In this document: positions 33,329 to 42,117 of the stretch, one piece after another
How the letters are laid out: each line of letters opens with the position of its first letter
Numbering within the stretch: position 1 is the first letter of the stretch
Position numbers and translations under genes: made by a program
Origin: Chania fonticola_B
Lineage (GTDB): Bacteria; Pseudomonadota; Gammaproteobacteria; Enterobacterales; Enterobacteriaceae
Length of the DNA: 64,000 nucleotides
Direction: 5' to 3' (one strand)
Assembly (NCBI RefSeq): GCF_048537545.1
Contig: NZ_CP183218.1
Notes under the pieces: model-generated
What the model was told of the DNA's origin: nothing
The model's input: the letters and a program-made list of their open reading frames with translations, nothing else
Databases searched by the model: none

Positions 33329-34618
33329 ATGCCACAAACACATAAACACTGGTTCGGCCTGCCGATGAACCTGTTCTGGGGTTACATCGCCATTGCCATT
33401 TTCATGAGCGGCGACGGCTTTGAGATGGCCTTTCTGTCTAAACACATCACCGATATGGGGTTCACACCGGCACAGTCGGCGCTGGTGTTTACCGTGTATG
33501 GTCTGGCAGCGGCGCTGGCGGCCTGGAGCTCCGGCGTGGTGGCCGAAATCATCACGCCACAAAAAGCCATGCGCATCGGCTTTATCCTGTGGCTGGTAAT
33601 GCACGTGCTGTTTATGCTGTTTGGCTTGGGGATGCGTAACTACCCGTTGATGTTGCTGTTTTACGGCATTCGTGGCCTGGCCTATCCGCTGTTTATCTAT
33701 TCGTTTGTGATGTTGGTGGTGCAGAACGTCCCTAAACAGCAGCTCTCTTCCGCGATGGGCTGGTTCTGGGCTATGTACTCGATCGGCATCGGCTGTGTCG
33801 GCAGCTATCTGCCCAGCTTTACCATTCCGTTGATGGGCGAAACCGGCACTCTGTGGTTTGCCATTGTCTGGGTGGCTGCCGGTGGCTTGATGGCGATGTT
33901 CCTGCTGCGCAACGTGGGTGAAGCCAGCTCCAAGGCCGATCTGTCACCGCAGGAGAAACTCAAAGAGCTTTCCCGCGCGGTGACGATCCTGTTCACCAAC
34001 CGCAATATCTTCCTCTCCTGCCTGATCCGCATCATCAACACGCTGTCGCTGTTTGGCTTTGCGGTGATTATGCCGATGCTGTACGTAGGCCGGCTGGGCT
34101 TTAGCATGTCCGAGTGGCTGCAAATTTGGGCGGTGTTCTTCTTTGTCACCATCTTCACCAACATTATGTGGGGCATTCTGGGGGAGAAAATCGGTTGGCT
34201 GCGCCAGGTGCGCTGGTTTGGCTGCATCGGTTGCGCCATCTCCAGCCTGGCGTTTTACTACCTGCCGGTGCATTTTGGCCATAACTTCTGGATCGCGCTG
34301 GTGCCCGCAGTCATGCTTGGGATCACCGTTGCGGCCTTCGTCCCTATGACCGCAGTGTTCCCGGTACTGGAACCCAACCACAAAGGTGCAGCTATATCGA
34401 TCTATAACCTTTCCGCTGGCCTGAGCAACTTCGCGGCCCCGGCCATCGCTTCTATAGTGCTGCCCTTCTTTGATATCGAAGGCGTAGTGTGGGTGTATAC
34501 CGGTTTGTATCTGGTGGCGGCGGTGTTGACGCTGATCGTCAAAGTCGACCAGCCAGGACATAACAACGTCCCGCGCTATGTTCCGGCTAATGATGCTTTG
34601 GCTAAAAATAGCGCCTGA
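33329..34618 (+). CDS. dalT: D-arabinitol/ribitol MFS transporter
   Basis: 429-residue major facilitator protein with twelve hydrophobic segments. FWGYIAIAIFMSGDGFEMAFLSKHI opens it and resembles the polyol permease family that includes DalT and RbtT of Klebsiella. The operon (regulator, polyol dehydrogenase, xylulokinase) points to D-arabinitol uptake by proton symport. A hairpin terminator follows ten bases after the stop. Confidence 0.85.
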   Translation: MPQTHKHWFGLPMNLFWGYIAIAIFMSGDGFEMAFLSKHITDMGFTPAQSALVFTVYGLAAALAAWSSGVVAEIITPQKAMRIGFILWLVMHVLFMLFGLGMRNYPLMLLFYGIRGLAYPLFIYSFVMLVVQNVPKQQLSSAMGWFWAMYSIGIGCVGSYLPSFTIPLMGETGTLWFAIVWVAAGGLMAMFLLRNVGEASSKADLSPQEKLKELSRAVTILFTNRNIFLSCLIRIINTLSLFGFAVIMPMLYVGRLGFSMSEWLQIWAVFFFVTIFTNIMWGILGEKIGWLRQVRWFGCIGCAISSLAFYYLPVHFGHNFWIALVPAVMLGITVAAFVPMTAVFPVLEPNHKGAAISIYNLSAGLSNFAAPAIASIVLPFFDIEGVVWVYTGLYLVAAVLTLIVKVDQPGHNNVPRYVPANDALAKNSA

Positions 34619-34628
34619 CTTTAAAGCT

Positions 34629-34648
34629 GGGCGCAGCATGCTGCGCCC
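34629..34648 (+). terminator. Terminator of the arabinitol operon
   Basis: A perfect 20-base palindrome GGGCGCAGCATGCTGCGCCC lies ten bases past the transporter stop. T-tail is short. Confidence 0.6.
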
Positions 34649-35027
34649 ATTCGCTCCTGCACAGTACCGTCATCACTGGCGGGCTCATTCACCGCACGGA
34701 TTTGTGTAGAAATATTTACTCGTTAACCTACGTTACCATCACGGATGAAAGCTATCTGCCCACCAATACCCCTACAATCGATAAGACTAATCGCAGAAAG
34801 CCGATGATAATGCGAGATTTATTCGTTTTTCATATGGTTTTAGTCAATATCAGCCAGCCTTTTCCGAAGTCAATAAATCACTAAACATCAGTATGCTACG
34901 GAATGATGAGCAATAGACCTGTTTAAAAATCACACAAAATGTCGCCATTGTTGTTCTTGCTGTACTTATCACCTGCCGCAAAAGATGTTAAAATTGACTC
35001 ATATCAATTATTGCGTGAGCTTAATCT
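34649..35027. other. AT-rich region upstream of fnr
   Basis: No gene is supported; a 60-residue frame at 34702-34884 has no ribosome site or family features. It contains the fnr promoter region and the FNR box at 34994-35007. Confidence 0.6.
34994..35007. promoter_or_regulatory. FNR box upstream of fnr
   Basis: TTGAC-TCAT-ATCAA matches the FNR consensus TTGAT-N4-ATCAA at nine of ten positions, 20 bases before the fnr ATG. E. coli fnr is negatively autoregulated; the position here supports repression at or after the start site. Confidence 0.75.
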
Positions 35028-35792
35028 ATGATCCCGGAAAAACGCGTGATTCGTCGTATCCAGTCTGGTGGTTGTGCGATCCATTGCCAAGACTGTAGCA
35101 TCAGCCAATTGTGTATTCCTTTTACGCTGAATACGCATGAGCTGGACCAACTCGACAACATCATCGAGAGGAAAAAGCCGATCCAGAAAGGCCAAACGCT
35201 GTTTAAAGCCGGTGACGAACTGAAATCACTGTACGCCATCCGCTCCGGGACCATCAAAAGCTACACCATCACCGAACAGGGTGACGAACAAATTACCGGC
35301 TTCCACCTGGCGGGCGATCTGGTGGGCTTTGACGCCATCGGTGGCCTGAAGCACCCAAGCTTCGCTCAGGCGCTGGAAACCTCCATGGTCTGTGAAATCC
35401 CGTTTGAAACGCTGGACGATCTCTCGGGCAAAATGCCTAATCTGCGCCAGCAAATCATGCGTTTGATGAGCGGTGAGATCAAAGGCGACCAGGATATGAT
35501 CCTACTGCTGTCAAAGAAGAACGCCGAAGAGCGCCTGGCCGCTTTCGTCTATAACCTGTCGCACCGCTTTGCCGAACGTGGCTTCTCACCGCGTGAGTTC
35601 CGTTTGACCATGACCCGTGGCGATATCGGCAACTATCTGGGCCTGACGGTGGAAACCATCAGCCGCCTGTTGGGGCGTTTCCAGAAAAGCGAAATCCTCA
35701 GCGTGAAAGGCAAATACATCACCATCGAAAACGCAGACGCCCTGTCACAACTGGCGGGTGCCGCACGCATCAACGTCTCCGTAAGCGCCTGA
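35028..35792 (+). CDS. fnr: Fumarate and nitrate reduction regulator FNR
   Basis: 254-residue oxygen-sensing CRP-family regulator, almost identical to E. coli FNR (250). The four cluster cysteines are present: C20, C23 and C29 in GGCAIHCQDCSISQLC, and the one near residue 122 in ETSMVCEIPFE. The recognition helix TVETISRLLGRFQ carries the E-S-R triad that reads TTGAT. It binds a 4Fe-4S cluster without oxygen and controls anaerobic metabolism. The start is fixed by the conserved MIPEKR beginning. The uspE gene follows, as in E. coli. Confidence 0.98.
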   Translation: MIPEKRVIRRIQSGGCAIHCQDCSISQLCIPFTLNTHELDQLDNIIERKKPIQKGQTLFKAGDELKSLYAIRSGTIKSYTITEQGDEQITGFHLAGDLVGFDAIGGLKHPSFAQALETSMVCEIPFETLDDLSGKMPNLRQQIMRLMSGEIKGDQDMILLLSKKNAEERLAAFVYNLSHRFAERGFSPREFRLTMTRGDIGNYLGLTVETISRLLGRFQKSEILSVKGKYITIENADALSQLAGAARINVSVSA

Positions 35793-35799
35793 TCCCCTA

Positions 35800-35833
35800 C
35801 TGGGCCAATAATTCGCTGAAATTGTTGGCCCAG
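35800..35833 (+). terminator. Hairpin after fnr
   Basis: CTGGGCCAATAATT (35800-35813) and AATTGTTGGCCCAG (35820-35833) pair with one mismatch eight bases past the stop. It lacks a T-tract, so it is a candidate only. Confidence 0.5.
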
Positions 35834-35918
35834 CCCCCCTCTGCCGCTGTTCTGTTTTTCAATGTTGGGTTACTCTGTATGTGAACAGACTGTTGATCTA
35901 CAGCTGTAAGGAGGCCCT

Positions 35919-36881
35919 ATGGCGAAGTATCAGAATCTACTGGTGGCTATTGACCCCAATCAGGACGATCAACCGGCGCTGCGCCGGGCAGTTTACCTGA
36001 TCAAGCGGAACGGCGGGCGGATTAAGGCCTTCCTTCCTATCTATGATTTCTCTTACGAAATGACCACCCTGCTTTCCCCTGACGAAAGAACGGCGATGCG
36101 GCAAGGGGTGATTAGCCAACGGGCGGCGTGGATTAAAGAGCAATGCCGCTTCTATCTTGAAGACGGTGTCCCCATTGAAATCAAAGTGGTGTGGCACAAT
36201 CGTCCCTATGAGGCGATCATTCAGGAAGTGCTGAGCGGCAAGCACGATTTACTGTTGAAAATGGCCCATCAGCACGACAGGCTGGAATCCGTGATTTTCA
36301 CCCCGACGGACTGGCATCTGCTGCGCAAATGCCCTTGCCCGGTGTGGATGGTGAAAGACCAACCCTGGCCTGAAGGGGGTAAAGCGTTGGTGGCGGTCAA
36401 CCTCTCCAGCGAAGAGCCTTATCATGACCCACTCAATATCCGGCTGGTGCAAGAAACGCTCGAACTGGCGCAAAACGTCGATCAAACCGAAGTACACCTG
36501 GTGGGTGCCTACCCGGTCACCCCGATCAATATCGCCATCGAACTGCCCGATTTTGACCCCAGCATCTATAACGATGCAATCCGCGGGCAGCACCTGATCG
36601 CCATGAAGGCGTTAAGGCAAAAATTCCACATCAACGAAGAGTTCACCCACGTGGAGAAAGGCCTGCCGGAGGAGGTGATCCCGGATTTGGCCGAGCATTT
36701 GCAAGCGGGCGTGGTGGTGTTAGGTAGCTTGGGCCGCACCGGTATTTCTGCCGCGTTTATCGGCAATACCGCGGAACAGGTGATCGACCATCTGAAATGT
36801 GACCTGCTGGTGCTCAAGCCGGATGACTTCGACTGCCCGATCGTGATGGATGAAGACGACGAGCACGACGATGAGGATTGA
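35919..36881 (+). CDS. uspE: Universal stress protein E
   Basis: 320-residue tandem universal stress protein with two Usp domains (about residues 1-150 and 160-310), each with an ATP-loop-like region; the second has VVVLGSLGRTGISAAFIGNTAEQVI. It matches E. coli UspE (316 residues). It is downstream of fnr, as in E. coli, and a strong AGGAGG precedes the ATG. The C-terminus has an acidic run (MDEDDEHDDED) a little longer than usual. Confidence 0.95.
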   Translation: MAKYQNLLVAIDPNQDDQPALRRAVYLIKRNGGRIKAFLPIYDFSYEMTTLLSPDERTAMRQGVISQRAAWIKEQCRFYLEDGVPIEIKVVWHNRPYEAIIQEVLSGKHDLLLKMAHQHDRLESVIFTPTDWHLLRKCPCPVWMVKDQPWPEGGKALVAVNLSSEEPYHDPLNIRLVQETLELAQNVDQTEVHLVGAYPVTPINIAIELPDFDPSIYNDAIRGQHLIAMKALRQKFHINEEFTHVEKGLPEEVIPDLAEHLQAGVVVLGSLGRTGISAAFIGNTAEQVIDHLKCDLLVLKPDDFDCPIVMDEDDEHDDED

Positions 36882-36900
36882 TTTCGGTGCCTTATAAAAC

Positions 36901-36926
36901 AAACAGGGCCCAATTGGGCCCTGTTT
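36901..36926. terminator. Bidirectional terminator between uspE and fabV
   Basis: A perfect 26-base palindrome, AAACAGGGCCCAA followed by TTGGGCCCTGTTT, lies in the gap between the convergent stops of uspE and fabV, with T or A tails on both sides. Confidence 0.85.
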
Positions 36927-36945
36927 GACATTCTGGGGTAGGAAA

Positions 36946-38139
36946 TTAAAGCTCTACCACATCGAAACGCACATCAGGATTAACGTCCGCGTCATAATCC
37001 ACTTCTTCCAGACCAAAGCCGAACAGGCGCAGGAACTCCTGCTTGTAGCCGGTGTAATCGGTCAGTTCACTCAGGTTTTCCGAAGTGATTGACGGCCACA
37101 AATCGCGGCAGGCCTGCTGCACATCATCACGCAGTTCCCAGTCATCCATACGGATACGGGCATGATCGTCCAGCGGCATCTCTTCGCCGTACAGACGGGT
37201 GTGCATCAAACGGGAAACCTGTTCCATGCAGCCTTCGTGAATGCCCTTCTCTTTCATGATCTTGAAGGCCATGGAGATATACAGCGGCATTACCGGAATG
37301 GCCGAAGAAGCTTGAGTGACCACGGACTTCAGCACGGCAACGTGAGCGGTGCCGCCCTTGGCAGCCAGATCGCCACGGATAGCGGTAGCTGCGCGATCCA
37401 AATCTTCTTTGGCGCGGCCCAGCGTACCGTGCCAGTAGATTGGCCAGGTCAGGTCGGTACCGATATACGAGTAAGCAACGGACTTGGCACCTTCGGCCAG
37501 CACGCCCGCTTCTTCCAACGCCGACATCCACAGTTCCCAATCCTGGCCGCCCATCACGGTGATGGTGTTCTGGATCTCTTCTTCGCTCGCCGGTTCAACC
37601 GTAGCGGTGATAATTTGGTCTTTGTTGGTGTCGATAGCGGTGGTGGTATAAACCTCACCGATTGGCTTCAGTGCGGAACGCACTACTTCGCCGGTATCTG
37701 GCATTTTACGCACCGGCGAAGCCAGTGAGTAAACCACCAAATCGATCTGGCCCAGGTCAGCTTTGATCAGCTCAATTACCTTGGCGCGGCATTCGTTGGA
37801 GAAGGCATCGCCATTAACGCTTTTCGCGTACAGGCCAGCTTCTTTAGCGGCTTTATCGAAAGCGGCCGAGTTGTACCAGCCAGCGGTGGCGGTTTTGCTT
37901 TCGCTGCCCGCTTTCTCGAAGAATACGCCAATGGTGGCGGCGTCGCTGCCAAAAGCGGTGGCAATACGGGAAGCCAGACCATAACCGGTAGATGCACCGA
38001 TCACCAGCACACGTTTAGGGCCATTGGCAATCTTGCCCTGTGCCTTGGTGTAGGCAATCTGACGACGAACATTGGCTTCACAACCGACCGGATGAGTGGT
38101 GGTGCAGATAAAGCCGCGAACCTTAGGTTTGATAATCAT
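36946..38139 (-). CDS. fabV: Enoyl-ACP reductase FabV
   Basis: 397-residue NADH-dependent enoyl-ACP (trans-2-enoyl-CoA) reductase, the last step of each fatty acid elongation cycle. It has the FabV opening IIKPKVRGFICTTTHPVGCE, the cofactor loop VLVIGASTGYGLASR, and the catalytic Tyr-X8-Lys pair in YWHGTLGRAK (about residues 235-244). Full length. FabV is naturally resistant to triclosan, unlike FabI. Whether the genome also carries fabI cannot be seen here. Confidence 0.95.
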   Translation of the reverse strand: MIIKPKVRGFICTTTHPVGCEANVRRQIAYTKAQGKIANGPKRVLVIGASTGYGLASRIATAFGSDAATIGVFFEKAGSESKTATAGWYNSAAFDKAAKEAGLYAKSVNGDAFSNECRAKVIELIKADLGQIDLVVYSLASPVRKMPDTGEVVRSALKPIGEVYTTTAIDTNKDQIITATVEPASEEEIQNTITVMGGQDWELWMSALEEAGVLAEGAKSVAYSYIGTDLTWPIYWHGTLGRAKEDLDRAATAIRGDLAAKGGTAHVAVLKSVVTQASSAIPVMPLYISMAFKIMKEKGIHEGCMEQVSRLMHTRLYGEEMPLDDHARIRMDDWELRDDVQQACRDLWPSITSENLSELTDYTGYKQEFLRLFGFGLEEVDYDADVNPDVRFDVVEL

Positions 38140-38294
38140 ATGGGTCTAGGATCCGTTAAAGGGATGAAATCGGGACATAAGATAACTCATTGTGTCCCTT
38201 TTTTGTGATCTGATGTGTTAGATTGCACAAATGTTGCGCAAATCTTGTTAAATTAAGCACAAATTCCGTCAGGGATCTGCCTTGTTTAGCAAAA

Positions 38295-39113
38295 TCACTC
38301 CTGCGTCACAAACCCCAATTCCTGAGAGATGCGCCGCGTGGTCTCCAGCAGCGGTTTCATCAACGACTCTACGCCAACCTGTTGCAGCTTGGCCGTAGGC
38401 AGCGAAACAGAAACGGAATAAGGCACCCGTTGCTGAATATCGAACACCGGGGCAGCAATACAGGACACGCCCAGCTCGTTTTCTTCGCGATCCATCGCCA
38501 CGCCCTGCTTGCGGATATCCGCCAACTCCTCATACATCTTCGGCAATTCGGTAATGGTATTACGCGTCAGTACCTGGATCTCCTGCTGATGGGTTTGCCA
38601 ATAGTGATCCGGATAGTCGCTCTTGCCATAGGCCATAAAAATTTTACCCATCGCCGAACAGTACAGCGGCATATGCTGGCCGATATAGGCACGGGTACGC
38701 ATCATGCCGGTGGTCGGTTCCAACTTGTAGATCAGGATCACATGATCGTCTTCCCGGCTGGAGAAGTTGACCGTTTCCCCCACTTCCAGGTTCAACTGCT
38801 CCAAATGCGGCGCAGCCACGTGGATGATGTTCAATGAGGAAAGCGCCTTTTGACCAATAGAAATAAATTTGGTGGTCAGGCGGTAACTGCCTGGGGAAGG
38901 CGCCTGCGTGACATAGCCACTGGTATGCAGCCCTTGTAACAGGCGGTGCACGGTGCTTTTGTTCATCTCGGCCAGCTCGGACAGGTGCGCCAGCGGGCAA
39001 CCATTAGGGAAATTGCTCAATATTTCAATCAGCTGCAAACCACGAAACAGGCTTTGGCTGCCCAGGGGTTTGTCTTTTTTGTCATCTTTTTCGTCAACAG
39101 CTTTCAGGCTCAT
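38295..39113 (-). CDS. plaR: IclR-family repressor PlaR (YiaJ)
   Basis: 272-residue IclR-type regulator. The HTH (HLSELAEMNKSTVHRLLQGL, about residues 41-60) is followed by the effector-binding domain (GQHMPLYCSAMGKIFMAYG, DREENELGVSCIAAPVFD). It is very close to E. coli YiaJ/PlaR through the HTH and sensor core (GSQSLFRGLQLIEILSN shared). PlaR represses the yiaK-S genes, and the genes to its right are exactly that set. It is divergent from the ABC genes, with matching operator-like elements at 39384 and 44267. Confidence 0.93.
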   Translation of the reverse strand: MSLKAVDEKDDKKDKPLGSQSLFRGLQLIEILSNFPNGCPLAHLSELAEMNKSTVHRLLQGLHTSGYVTQAPSPGSYRLTTKFISIGQKALSSLNIIHVAAPHLEQLNLEVGETVNFSSREDDHVILIYKLEPTTGMMRTRAYIGQHMPLYCSAMGKIFMAYGKSDYPDHYWQTHQQEIQVLTRNTITELPKMYEELADIRKQGVAMDREENELGVSCIAAPVFDIQQRVPYSVSVSLPTAKLQQVGVESLMKPLLETTRRISQELGFVTQE

Positions 39114-39351
39114 AGCGAAGTCTCTCCATTGTTGAGCCGCCAGCCGTTGCCACGGCGTAAGAAGCGGACCTACAGGGGGAGAATGTTACTCCAAGGGCCG
39201 CATCAGGTGAAGTTGGAACGCCGTATCATTTTCAGTAGTGAGGTTAAAACCCGCAACATTCCGGCAACCTTATAAGTGAGTTGTGCGTCACAAATTGACA
39301 AAATTAAAAATAATCCATTGTTTATTAAGAAGAATTAAAAACGTTCCGGCT

Positions 39352-39410
39352 TTGCTTTAGCTCGACGTTAGGCATATCATTTTTGAAATCTGATTTCGCA
39401 TGTTGAAATT
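39352..39410 (+). promoter_or_regulatory. Promoter and probable PlaR operator of the ABC/lactonase operon
   Basis: A -35 TTGCTT (39352-39357), a 17-base spacer and a -10 TATCAT (39375-39380, five of six matches) are followed at 39384-39410 by TGAAAT-N3-ATTTCG then TTGAAATT. This 27-base element recurs at 44267-44293 with 22 identical positions. Its GAAAT-N3-ATTTC dyad and position over the start site suit an IclR-type repressor. Confidence 0.7.
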
Positions 39411-39486
39411 TAAGGTTGATTTAAACAGCAGAAGTTCACTTATTGGCATCGCGCTGATGGCGCGAACCGACACAGGGGCGCATCAC

Positions 39487-41028
39487 ATGACTCAAGGCAA
39501 TGCGGATCAACCCATTCTTACGCTCAGCCATATCGTCAAGCGTTTTGGCGGCAACATCGCGGTTAACGACGTCAGCCTGCAGGTGATGCCCGGCGAAGTG
39601 CTGGCGCTGCTAGGGGAAAACGGCGCGGGTAAATCCACGTTGATCAAAGTCCTGGCTGGAGTGTATCCCCGCGATGGCGGCGATATCCACTTTCAAGGTA
39701 ACAGCATTGCCTCGGCGGCGGCGATTAAAAGTGATAGCCGCCAGCCGATTGCCTTTATCCATCAGGATCTGGGCCTGATTGAATGGATGACGGTAGCGGA
39801 GAACATGGCGCTGGTGATGGGGTTTCCCCGCCGTTTCGGGCTGATCGACTGGCGAGCCATTCGCCGCCGTGCGCTGGAAGCCTTGCAGGATGTGGGGATT
39901 GCCCTGGACCCAGACGCACGTGTATTTGAGCTTTCCCGCACGGAAAAGTCATTGCTGGCCATTGCCAGGGCGGTGGCGGTGAATGCCGAACTGCTGGTGC
40001 TGGATGAACCTACCGCTTCCCTACCCGCCAACGACGTACGCCACCTGTTTGCGGTGATCAACCGGCTGCGTGCCAAAAAGGTCGGCATGATTTACGTCAC
40101 CCATCGCCTGGATGAAGTGATTGAAATTGCCGATCGGGTTTGCGTGATGCGTGACGGGCGCTACGTTGCCGGGGGCAATACCGCCGATTATTCCCTGCGC
40201 GATCTGGTGCAGATGATCGTGGGTGAAGCGATGGCGGAAGATCAGCGTGAACCGCTGCCGCAGCACCAGCCGCCGGTATTGCAACTGCATAACATCACCG
40301 TCGGGGATATCGGCCCGGTCAGCTTTGAATTGCAGCCGGGGGAAATGCTCGCTCTTGCCGGGCTACGCGGCGCTGGCCAGGAGGAGATTGGCCGCCTGCT
40401 GTTTGGCCTGCGCCAACGGGACAGCGGAGAAATCCAGTTTCGCGATAAACCTTACTCAGCCACCACACCGCAGCAGGCTATGGCCTGTGGAGTGTCGCTT
40501 GTCGCTGGCGATCGCACCGGCGAAAGCCTGGTGATGTCGATGAGCGTACGGGAAAACCTGTTTATCAACCCCTGCGCCAGCGGCCATAAGCTGTTCTCGC
40601 GCTATAGCCGCCGAGCCGAAATCGGTGCCAGTTGGTGGAAGGTGCAGCTGTTCGACGTGCGGCCCAAAGACGTCAATATCGATATCAGCGCCCTGTCCGG
40701 CGGCAATCAGCAAAAAGTGGTGATGGCCCGCTGGATGCATCTTGCGGCACCGTTGCTGATCCTGGAAGACCCTACCGCTGGGGTTGACGTGGGCGCCCGC
40801 GCCGAAATCTATCATCTGTTAAATAAATCCCTGGCAGCCGGCGTGGCGGTATTGGTGATCTCCAACGATTTTGAAGAGATCGCGCATATCTGTAACCGCG
40901 CCCTGGTGTTTAACCGGGGGAAAGTGGTGGGCGAATTGAAGAACCAACAAGTCTCGTTCGCTAATTTATTGGAGCTGGCCTCTGCCAGCGCTGGGGAAGC
41001 CGTTGTGGAGGAATACCATGTCGAATAA
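39487..41028 (+). CDS. Sugar ABC transporter ATPase (RbsA/MglA type)
   Basis: 513-residue protein with two fused nucleotide-binding domains. The first has Walker A GENGAGKST and Walker B ELLVLDEPTASLP, but a degenerate signature LSRTEKSLLAIARA in place of LSGGQ. The second has a degenerate Walker A (GLRGAGQEE) and an intact LSGGNQQKVVMARW. The frame is open to 39400, but ATG 39487 follows an AGGGG site and begins at the conserved region; the earlier part overlaps the operator. It energises the permease next to it for an unknown sugar acid or lactone. Confidence 0.88.
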   Translation: MTQGNADQPILTLSHIVKRFGGNIAVNDVSLQVMPGEVLALLGENGAGKSTLIKVLAGVYPRDGGDIHFQGNSIASAAAIKSDSRQPIAFIHQDLGLIEWMTVAENMALVMGFPRRFGLIDWRAIRRRALEALQDVGIALDPDARVFELSRTEKSLLAIARAVAVNAELLVLDEPTASLPANDVRHLFAVINRLRAKKVGMIYVTHRLDEVIEIADRVCVMRDGRYVAGGNTADYSLRDLVQMIVGEAMAEDQREPLPQHQPPVLQLHNITVGDIGPVSFELQPGEMLALAGLRGAGQEEIGRLLFGLRQRDSGEIQFRDKPYSATTPQQAMACGVSLVAGDRTGESLVMSMSVRENLFINPCASGHKLFSRYSRRAEIGASWWKVQLFDVRPKDVNIDISALSGGNQQKVVMARWMHLAAPLLILEDPTAGVDVGARAEIYHLLNKSLAAGVAVLVISNDFEEIAHICNRALVFNRGKVVGELKNQQVSFANLLELASASAGEAVVEEYHVE

Positions 41029-42103
41029 AACGTCCGTCAAATCAACGGCGCTGGAACAGCGTGTCAGCCTGGGACAGGACGGCGTTGGCCCATGGCTGAT
41101 GCAAATCATTACCCGTTATGGCCTGCTGCTGCTGTGTATTGCGTTAGTGATCGTCTTCTCGCTCACCACGCCGTCGTTCGCCTCGATGCTGACGGTACAG
41201 GCGATCCTCTCCAGCAAGGCCAAGATCGCCCTGCTGGCGCTGGCGGCCACCATTCCGATGATCGTCGGCAAGATCGACCTGAACGTCGGTTTCGGTATCG
41301 TACTGTGGCACATTCTGGCGATCACCTTACAGGTGGAATATGGCTTCTCCTGGCAGATGGCGGTGCTGACCGTGTTGGTCATTTCCGCGCTGTACGGCCT
41401 GCTTAACGGCATCCTGGTAGCGCTGGCGGATATCGACAGCTTCGTGGCCACCCTGGGTTCAGGCACCGTGCTGTATGCGCTGGCGCTATGGCACTCCGGC
41501 GGGCGGCAGATTGTCGGCGACCTGCCCGACGCCTTTATCGCCCTGCATCACACCGAAATCGCCGGGATCCCGATTGTGGCCTTCTACGTGCTGATCGTCG
41601 CCGTCATCCTGTGGCTGATCACCGAACATACCCCGCTGGGCCGGTGCATGTATGCGGTAGGCGGCAATCCGGCTGCGGCGCGGCTCAACGGTATTTCGGT
41701 CAATCGCTTCACCATTGGCGCCTTTATCGCCTCGAGCGTGCTCACCGGTTTTAGCGGCGTGCTGATCGCTGCTGAACAGGGGGTGGGCCAGGCCAGCGTC
41801 GGGATGGATTACCTGTTACCCGCCTTGGTGGGGGCATTTCTCGGCAGTACCACCATTCGTCCAGGCCGAGTGAACGTCTGGGGCACCGTGGTCGGCATTG
41901 CCATTCTGGCGATCGGCATCGCGGGGATCCAGCAGTTTGGTGGGGAGTTCTGGGTCGAACCGTTATTCAACGGCGCGACGCTGCTGCTGTCCATCACGCT
42001 GGCGGGCTATGCCCAACGCCGTCGGTTACTTAATCAGAAAGCAGTACAACGCAGTCAGGCGGCATCTGCCGAAAACAACAACCAAAAAGCGATCAATCCT
42101 TAA
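41018..42103 (+). CDS. Sugar ABC transporter permease (RbsC type)
   Basis: 361-residue inner-membrane permease with about ten hydrophobic segments. It carries GRCMYAVGGNPAAARLNGISV, the cytoplasmic coupling motif of ribose-type permeases. ATG 41018 has GGAGGA just upstream and overlaps the end of the ATPase gene by 11 bases, so the genes are translationally coupled. A TTG at 41003 is the frame's earlier start. Confidence 0.88.
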   Translation: MSNKTSVKSTALEQRVSLGQDGVGPWLMQIITRYGLLLLCIALVIVFSLTTPSFASMLTVQAILSSKAKIALLALAATIPMIVGKIDLNVGFGIVLWHILAITLQVEYGFSWQMAVLTVLVISALYGLLNGILVALADIDSFVATLGSGTVLYALALWHSGGRQIVGDLPDAFIALHHTEIAGIPIVAFYVLIVAVILWLITEHTPLGRCMYAVGGNPAAARLNGISVNRFTIGAFIASSVLTGFSGVLIAAEQGVGQASVGMDYLLPALVGAFLGSTTIRPGRVNVWGTVVGIAILAIGIAGIQQFGGEFWVEPLFNGATLLLSITLAGYAQRRRLLNQKAVQRSQAASAENNNQKAINP

Positions 42104-42117
42104 TCAGGAGCACAGCC

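Noticed and set aside
34702..34884. 60-residue frame upstream of fnr.
   Set aside because: No ribosome site, low-complexity AT-rich composition and no recognisable motif.
39289..39301. TTGTGCGTCACAA palindrome as a CRP site.
   Set aside because: The arms are too close together; CRP needs six bases between TGTGA and TCACA.
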